Source: RBG-13-68-16 sp050018455 (lineage in GTDB: Bacteria; Acidobacteriota; Thermoanaerobaculia; Thermoanaerobaculales; Thermoanaerobaculaceae). From it: a stretch of 64,000 bases of DNA. The stretch covers positions 124,001 to 188,000 of the forward strand of contig JBEKAA010000004.1 in assembly GCA_050018455.1 (NCBI GenBank), given 5' to 3'. Both the position numbers and the translations under genes were made by a program. The notes beneath the pieces are model-generated. The model made no database searches, was not told the origin of the DNA, and was given only the letters and a program-made list of their open reading frames with translations. Below are positions 60,959 to 64,000 of this stretch, one piece after another. The number at the start of each line of letters is the position of its first letter. Position 1 is the first letter of the stretch.

Positions 60959-61375
60959 GTGGTTCTTAAGACAGTCTTGATCGCCGATGACAGCCGGATC
61001 TTTCGCGCTCTGATGACCGAGGTCCTTCAGGAACATGGCTTGGAGGTATTTCAGGCCGCAGACGGCCGGGAGGCGCTCGAGGCGCTTCTTTCGAAGCGCC
61101 CGCAACTCGCGATCCTGGATGCGCTGATGCCGTTGCTTTCCGGTTTTGACGTCGTGAGCCAGTTGCGCGAGAAGGCCGCCGACTACCATCCGACCCTGTT
61201 CATCGTGACGGCGGTGTACAAGAGCCGGCGATGGGAATCCGAGGCCCGTCAGCAGTACAGGGTGGACGAGTATCTCGAGAAGCCGCTTGAGCCGGAGGAC
61301 CTGCTGAAGGTAATCGGACGTCACTTTCCCGAGTTCCTGGGACCTGCGGGCAACCCTGCCCCCGACAACGGCTAG
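60959..61375 (+). CDS. Single-domain response regulator
   Basis: GTG 60959 follows GGGGGAAGGA. The 138-residue receiver has acidic-pocket Asp10/Asp11, phosphoacceptor Asp54 (LDALMP), Thr84 (FIVTAVY) and Lys108 (LEKPLEP). There is no output domain, so it probably acts by protein contact, perhaps on the partner-switch module 195 bp upstream. The ~195-bp gap shows no clear terminator or promoter. Confidence 0.92.
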   Translation: MVLKTVLIADDSRIFRALMTEVLQEHGLEVFQAADGREALEALLSKRPQLAILDALMPLLSGFDVVSQLREKAADYHPTLFIVTAVYKSRRWESEARQQYRVDEYLEKPLEPEDLLKVIGRHFPEFLGPAGNPAPDNG

Positions 61376-61605
61376 CTGACAGCCGACAGCTGACAGCCAA
61401 CAGTTCACAGTTGACAGTTAACAGTTGACAGTCAACAACCTAAAGCCACCAACGACTCCTTCGCCCCAAGGGTCTTGTCTCTTGGGTGGGAGGGGGACTG
61501 TCGACTGTCAACTGGGTGGGAGGATGGGTGGAAGCTGTCGACTGTCATCGTGGGGAAACTGTCGGCTGTGAGCTGGGTGGGCGGGCGGTGGAGAGCTGTC
61601 AGGTG
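61376..61605. repeat. Word-array hairpin (GCTGACAGC / AGTTGACAGT)
   Basis: The left arm (61376-61437) is a run of GCTGACAGCC and AGTTGACAGTT units, shifting gradually from one form to the other. The right arm (61498-61602) carries CTGTCGACTGTCAACTGGGT and GAGCTGTCAGG units, inverted. It lies between the convergent 3' ends of the receiver gene and the aminotransferase-like gene. A shorter array with the same word ends ygeY at 25247-25345. Confidence 0.78.
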
Positions 61606-61610
61606 CTTCC

Positions 61611-62867
61611 CTACAGCTCGTCCTCCTTCTGCATCTTCTTGAGCCCGGCTTCCATGGCGGCGAGGGCTTGCTCGATATCCTTGTCGCCGTGAGCGTGCGA
61701 GAGGAAGGACGGGACCGGCGAGCGGGCCGGCAGCAGGAGGCCGGCCTCGCGGCAGGCGCGCGCGAAACGCCCCCACGTTTCCTGATCGACCCGCGCGAAC
61801 GAGTTCCCGTCCGTGACCCCCTGGCGCGAGAAAGCGCACGCAAGAATGGAGCCAACGCGGGAGCAGCGCAAAGGGCGAGAGAAGCGTTCTGCCAGCGCAG
61901 CCACCCCTGCCTCGAGGTCCGCGCCCCGCTCCTCGAGCCGCTGGTGGACGCTTTCGTTTCGTAACACGGAGAGGGTGGCGACCGCCGCCAAAATTGCGAT
62001 CGGCGGGGGAGGGCCCGGCAACTCGTCGCCGGGTGAGGCCGCCAGAGTTCGCGCCCATGCGACCGCGCCGATGCGGGCCACGCCGCCGCCCAGGGCGCCG
62101 CCAAAGACGGCCACGTCCGGTTCGATTCCGAAGACCTCGGCCGCCCCGCCCCGGGCCAGACGGAAACCGGTCAGCGTCTCATCGAGGACCAGCCGTGCGC
62201 CGGCGGCGCGCGTAGCCTTCATCACCGCCCGAATGAAGTCGGGCGTCGGCCGGATCACGCCGAACTGAGCCGCGATCGGATCGAGGACCACCGCCGCGGT
62301 GTCCACACCCACCTCGGCCAGCACATTCGAAAGCACCTCGGCATCGCCCCAGGGGACGACCCGGACCAGACGCGCGTGTTCTGCCGGGATGCCGGCGACC
62401 ATGGGTTGGCTCACGCCCAGGGGACCGGAGGCCGTGACGTGGAACGTCTCGACCGCGCCGCGCCGGTTGCCGTCGAAAACGATGACCAGGCGTCGTCCGG
62501 TGTCCCGCCGGCACCAGCGCAGCGCGAGCTCCCAGGCCTCGCTCTCTGAAGGGGTTACCGCCCAGGGTGAGAGAGCCGGCGCATGCTCCCGCAGCAGCTC
62601 GACGAGCTCCAGTTCGGCTGCGATGTGGAACCCGCTGGCGAGCCCCATCGTCGAGGCGCGGCGGACGGCGTCCAGCACGTACTGGTTGCCGTAGCCCAGC
62701 AGGTTTGTCCCGGCACCTCCCAAGAGGTCGAGGTAGGCGACGTTGTCGGCGTCGAAGACCTGGCAGCCCTTCGCCTTGGCAAGGAGCAGGGACTCCTCCC
62801 CTCGCCGGCCTGCCAGCGGCACATCTTTCCGCGCCTGCGCCAACAATTCGTCTGCCCGTTGTCCCAT
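61611..62867 (-). CDS. Class III aminotransferase / glutamate-1-semialdehyde aminomutase-like pseudoenzyme
   Basis: ATG 62867 follows AGGAAGGA. The 418-residue protein aligns with HemL/class III aminotransferases through DADNVAYLDLLGGAG, LGYGNQYVLDAVRRA, VLDPIAAQ, VLDETLTGFR (Asp229) and the C-terminal region. Yet the PLP lysine loop, L-G-K-x-x-G-G-G in the family, reads FGGALGGG (255-262), with Gly where Lys should be, and NSGTEA reads TPSESEA. It should therefore not form the internal aldimine. It may bind a small ligand or partner. A frameshift is not evident. It probably forms an operon with the small zinc protein upstream. Confidence 0.8.
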   Translation of the reverse strand: MGQRADELLAQARKDVPLAGRRGEESLLLAKAKGCQVFDADNVAYLDLLGGAGTNLLGYGNQYVLDAVRRASTMGLASGFHIAAELELVELLREHAPALSPWAVTPSESEAWELALRWCRRDTGRRLVIVFDGNRRGAVETFHVTASGPLGVSQPMVAGIPAEHARLVRVVPWGDAEVLSNVLAEVGVDTAAVVLDPIAAQFGVIRPTPDFIRAVMKATRAAGARLVLDETLTGFRLARGGAAEVFGIEPDVAVFGGALGGGVARIGAVAWARTLAASPGDELPGPPPPIAILAAVATLSVLRNESVHQRLEERGADLEAGVAALAERFSRPLRCSRVGSILACAFSRQGVTDGNSFARVDQETWGRFARACREAGLLLPARSPVPSFLSHAHGDKDIEQALAAMEAGLKKMQKEDEL

Positions 62868-62920
62868 CGTTCCTTCCTGCCTCCGTGAGTGGCCAAGTGT
62901 ACCGGCTTCAACGGCTACGC

Positions 62921-63124
62921 TCAAGACTCCTCGGTCTCCTCCTCCTCCAAACCCTCATCGTGGAAGAAGAAGAGAGCGCAGCGGCTGGAGCAGAAATACC
63001 TTCCATACGTGAAAGTTGCACACTTATGGCACGTCACATGCCCGCAAATGTGACACTTTGCGAGTGCCCAGGTTGGGCGCTCTTTCTCGCAGGTGTCACA
63101 GACCCCGACATTGCGTCCAGGCAC
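62921..63124 (-). CDS. Small zinc-finger protein
   Basis: The core is CDTC, CHICGHVTCHKC and FCSSRCALFFFHDEG, with an acidic tail (LEEEETEES). The eight cysteines/His fit a treble-clef-like or HIT/A20-style double zinc finger. GTG 63124 gives 67 residues; GTG 63166 would add 14. Neither has a good Shine-Dalgarno. Function is unknown; it lies directly upstream of the aminotransferase-like gene, and both start near the tRNA on the other strand. Confidence 0.6.
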   Translation of the reverse strand: MPGRNVGVCDTCEKERPTWALAKCHICGHVTCHKCATFTYGRYFCSSRCALFFFHDEGLEEEETEES

Positions 63125-63226
63125 CCCACGAGTATCGCCTTGCCGCGGTCTCGGCGCAAGTCGCACGTCGTTCGTTCGTTCCCGGCCGCGTGCCCGAAAG
63201 CGTTCGATTCGAGTCGGAACGAATGC

Positions 63227-63255
63227 TTGTCCGTTGGAGGGGTTGAGGATAGAAT
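63227..63255 (+). promoter_or_regulatory. Sigma-70-like promoter of tRNA-Met
   Basis: TTGTCC (63227-63232) and TAGAAT (63250-63255) are separated by exactly 17 bp, and the tRNA starts 13 bp further on. This is the best promoter match in the window. Confidence 0.75.
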
Positions 63256-63268
63256 TCGCAGGCTACGT

Positions 63269-63343
63269 GCCGGCGTAGCTCAGAGGCAGAGCAGGGGTCT
63301 CATAAGCCCCGTGTCAGTGGTTCGAGTCCACTCGCCGGCACCA
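63269..63343 (+). tRNA. tRNA-Met (CAT)
   Basis: Acceptor stem GCCGGCG pairs with CGCCGGC; D-arm GCTCAGAGGCAGAGC; anticodon stem GGGGT/GCCCC around CTCATAA with anticodon CAT at 63301-63303; T-arm GTGGTTCGAGTCCAC. CCA is encoded. The pairing of the first base rules out the initiator form, but Ile2 (lysidine) cannot be excluded, and tilS, which makes lysidine, is the next gene. The promoter is TTGTCC-N17-TAGAAT. Confidence 0.95.
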
Positions 63344-63348
63344 CGCCC

Positions 63349-64000
63349 ATGGCCCTGAACGGCTTCGCTGCCGCTTTTCGTCGTCATTTCCCCGACCTGC
63401 CGGGGCGCCCCGTCTTGGTCGCGCTCTCGGGGGGCGCGGACTCGGTCGCTCTCCTCAGCCTGTTCCACGAAGCCGCACTGGACCTCGGGTGCGAGGTGTC
63501 CGCCGCACATGTGCATCACCACCAGCGCGGGGCCGCGGCTGACGGCGACGCAGCATACTGCAGGGAACTGTGTGATCGCCTGGGGGTGGCGCTCGTCGTG
63601 GAGCACCTTGTACCGGGGCGGCCCCGCGGAGCTTCGCCCGAAGCATGGTGGCGCCGGGAGCGGTACCGGGTGCTGGAAGCGGTCAGGGACCGTCTAGGTT
63701 GCGCTGCCGTCGCCACTGCCCACACCAGAGACGACCAGGCCGAGACCGTGCTCTTGAAGTTGTTTCGGGGTTCCGGCCCGCGCGGCGTTGCAGGCATCCG
63801 GCGGCGGACAGGAGTCGTGGTACGGCCTCTCCTCGATGTTCCCCGCGCCGCGCTGAGGGAGCACCTCGCCCAGCGTGCGATCGCATGGCGCGAGGACGGA
63901 AGCAACACCGATCAGACCTTTCCGCGAGCCCGGGTGCGCCACGGTGTGCTTCCGGCGATCGTGGCGGCGTTCCCGCATGCCCCGGCGCACCTTGCGGCGT
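63349..64000 (+). CDS. tilS: tRNA(Ile)-lysidine synthase TilS, truncated by window edge
   Basis: ATG 63349 lies six bases after the tRNA CCA end. The frame is open to the window end (~217 residues). VALSGGADSVALL (SGGADS at 27-32) is the PP-loop ATP pyrophosphatase motif, followed by AAHVHHHQRG, AWWRRERYRVLE and ATAHTRDDQAETVLLKLFRG, the standard TilS core. It changes C34 of tRNA-Ile(CAU) to lysidine. Position next to a tRNA with CAT anticodon may be functional or chance. Confidence 0.95.
   Translation, partial: MALNGFAAAFRRHFPDLPGRPVLVALSGGADSVALLSLFHEAALDLGCEVSAAHVHHHQRGAAADGDAAYCRELCDRLGVALVVEHLVPGRPRGASPEAWWRRERYRVLEAVRDRLGCAAVATAHTRDDQAETVLLKLFRGSGPRGVAGIRRRTGVVVRPLLDVPRAALREHLAQRAIAWREDGSNTDQTFPRARVRHGVLPAIVAAFPHAPAHLAA

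Noticed and set aside
63269..63343. Initiator tRNA-fMet
   Set aside because: The first and last acceptor bases pair (G-C); the initiator has a mismatch there.

Overview
The window reads as a chromosomal segment of a free-living, high-GC (by eye about two thirds G+C) Gram-negative-type bacterium. Signal peptides are numerous. There is a PgaC-like glycosyltransferase beside a periplasmic glycan-modifying protein, several DUF/Ser-Thr-kinase style regulators and a DUF4388 protein. Gene content and codon style fit Acidobacteriota (Thermoanaerobaculia/Holophagae-like) best, but that is an inference; no rRNA is present to settle it. I see no prophage, plasmid origin or CRISPR array.

Layout. 1-1238: the end of a RecB/AddA-type helicase-nuclease and a GNAT acetyltransferase. 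1286-8290: a candidate exopolysaccharide locus (family 2 glycosyltransferase, giant DUF2334/glycosidase-like membrane protein, divergent GH-A type glycosidase). 8328-19143: a PH-like membrane protein, DinB, DUF4388, YajQ, RNase E/G, a diguanylate cyclase, an M28 peptidase, YbjQ and two small secreted proteins. 19270-22563: a large secreted metalloprotease mosaic. 22805-34269: a divergent catabolic cluster resembling the enterobacterial ygeW-ygeY-hyuA-ygfK-ssnA (anaerobic purine/urate) locus. 34543-45823: lysoplasmalogenase-like protein, Lon, unknown secreted proteins, a DUF188 protein, repeats, and a copper-type P-ATPase next to a remnant of a second copy. 45931-53228: uracil phosphoribosyltransferase, a PPi-type phosphofructokinase, Mfd and a cysteine desulfurase. 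53369-61375: phosphohexomutase, enolase, FtsB-like protein, Ser/Thr kinase and cyclophilin in one run, then a convergent HExxH protein and a HATPase-STAS-receiver signalling operon. 61611-64000: an aminotransferase-like pseudoenzyme, a small zinc protein, tRNA-Met(CAT) and the start of tilS.

The most unusual layer is non-coding. At least five repeat classes are present: a ~300-bp repeat, a ~130-bp palindromic repeat that begins 1-5 bases after stop codons in the sense of the upstream gene, an element with 11-bp terminal inverted repeats, REP-like hairpins linked to a RAYT transposase gene, and long hairpins built from tandem degenerate 6-13-bp words, sometimes two word types nested inside one another. 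Nearly all lie at gene 3' ends, and several have entered coding regions (Lon C-terminus, the ygfK/DPD-like linker, RAYT, ygeY C-terminus, hydantoinase N-terminus).

Functional links. The catabolic cluster combines a fused flavin/Fe-S dehydrogenase, a guanine-deaminase-like amidohydrolase, a cyclic-amide hydrolase, a knotted carbamoyltransferase, an M20 hydrolase and two fold-type II PLP enzymes, a plausible route for opening purine or pyrimidine rings and salvaging carbamoyl phosphate and amino acids. The glycolytic genes (PPi-PFK, mutase, enolase) suggest a PPi-saving glycolysis. The DUF4388, diguanylate cyclase, kinase and partner-switch genes make up the signalling content.
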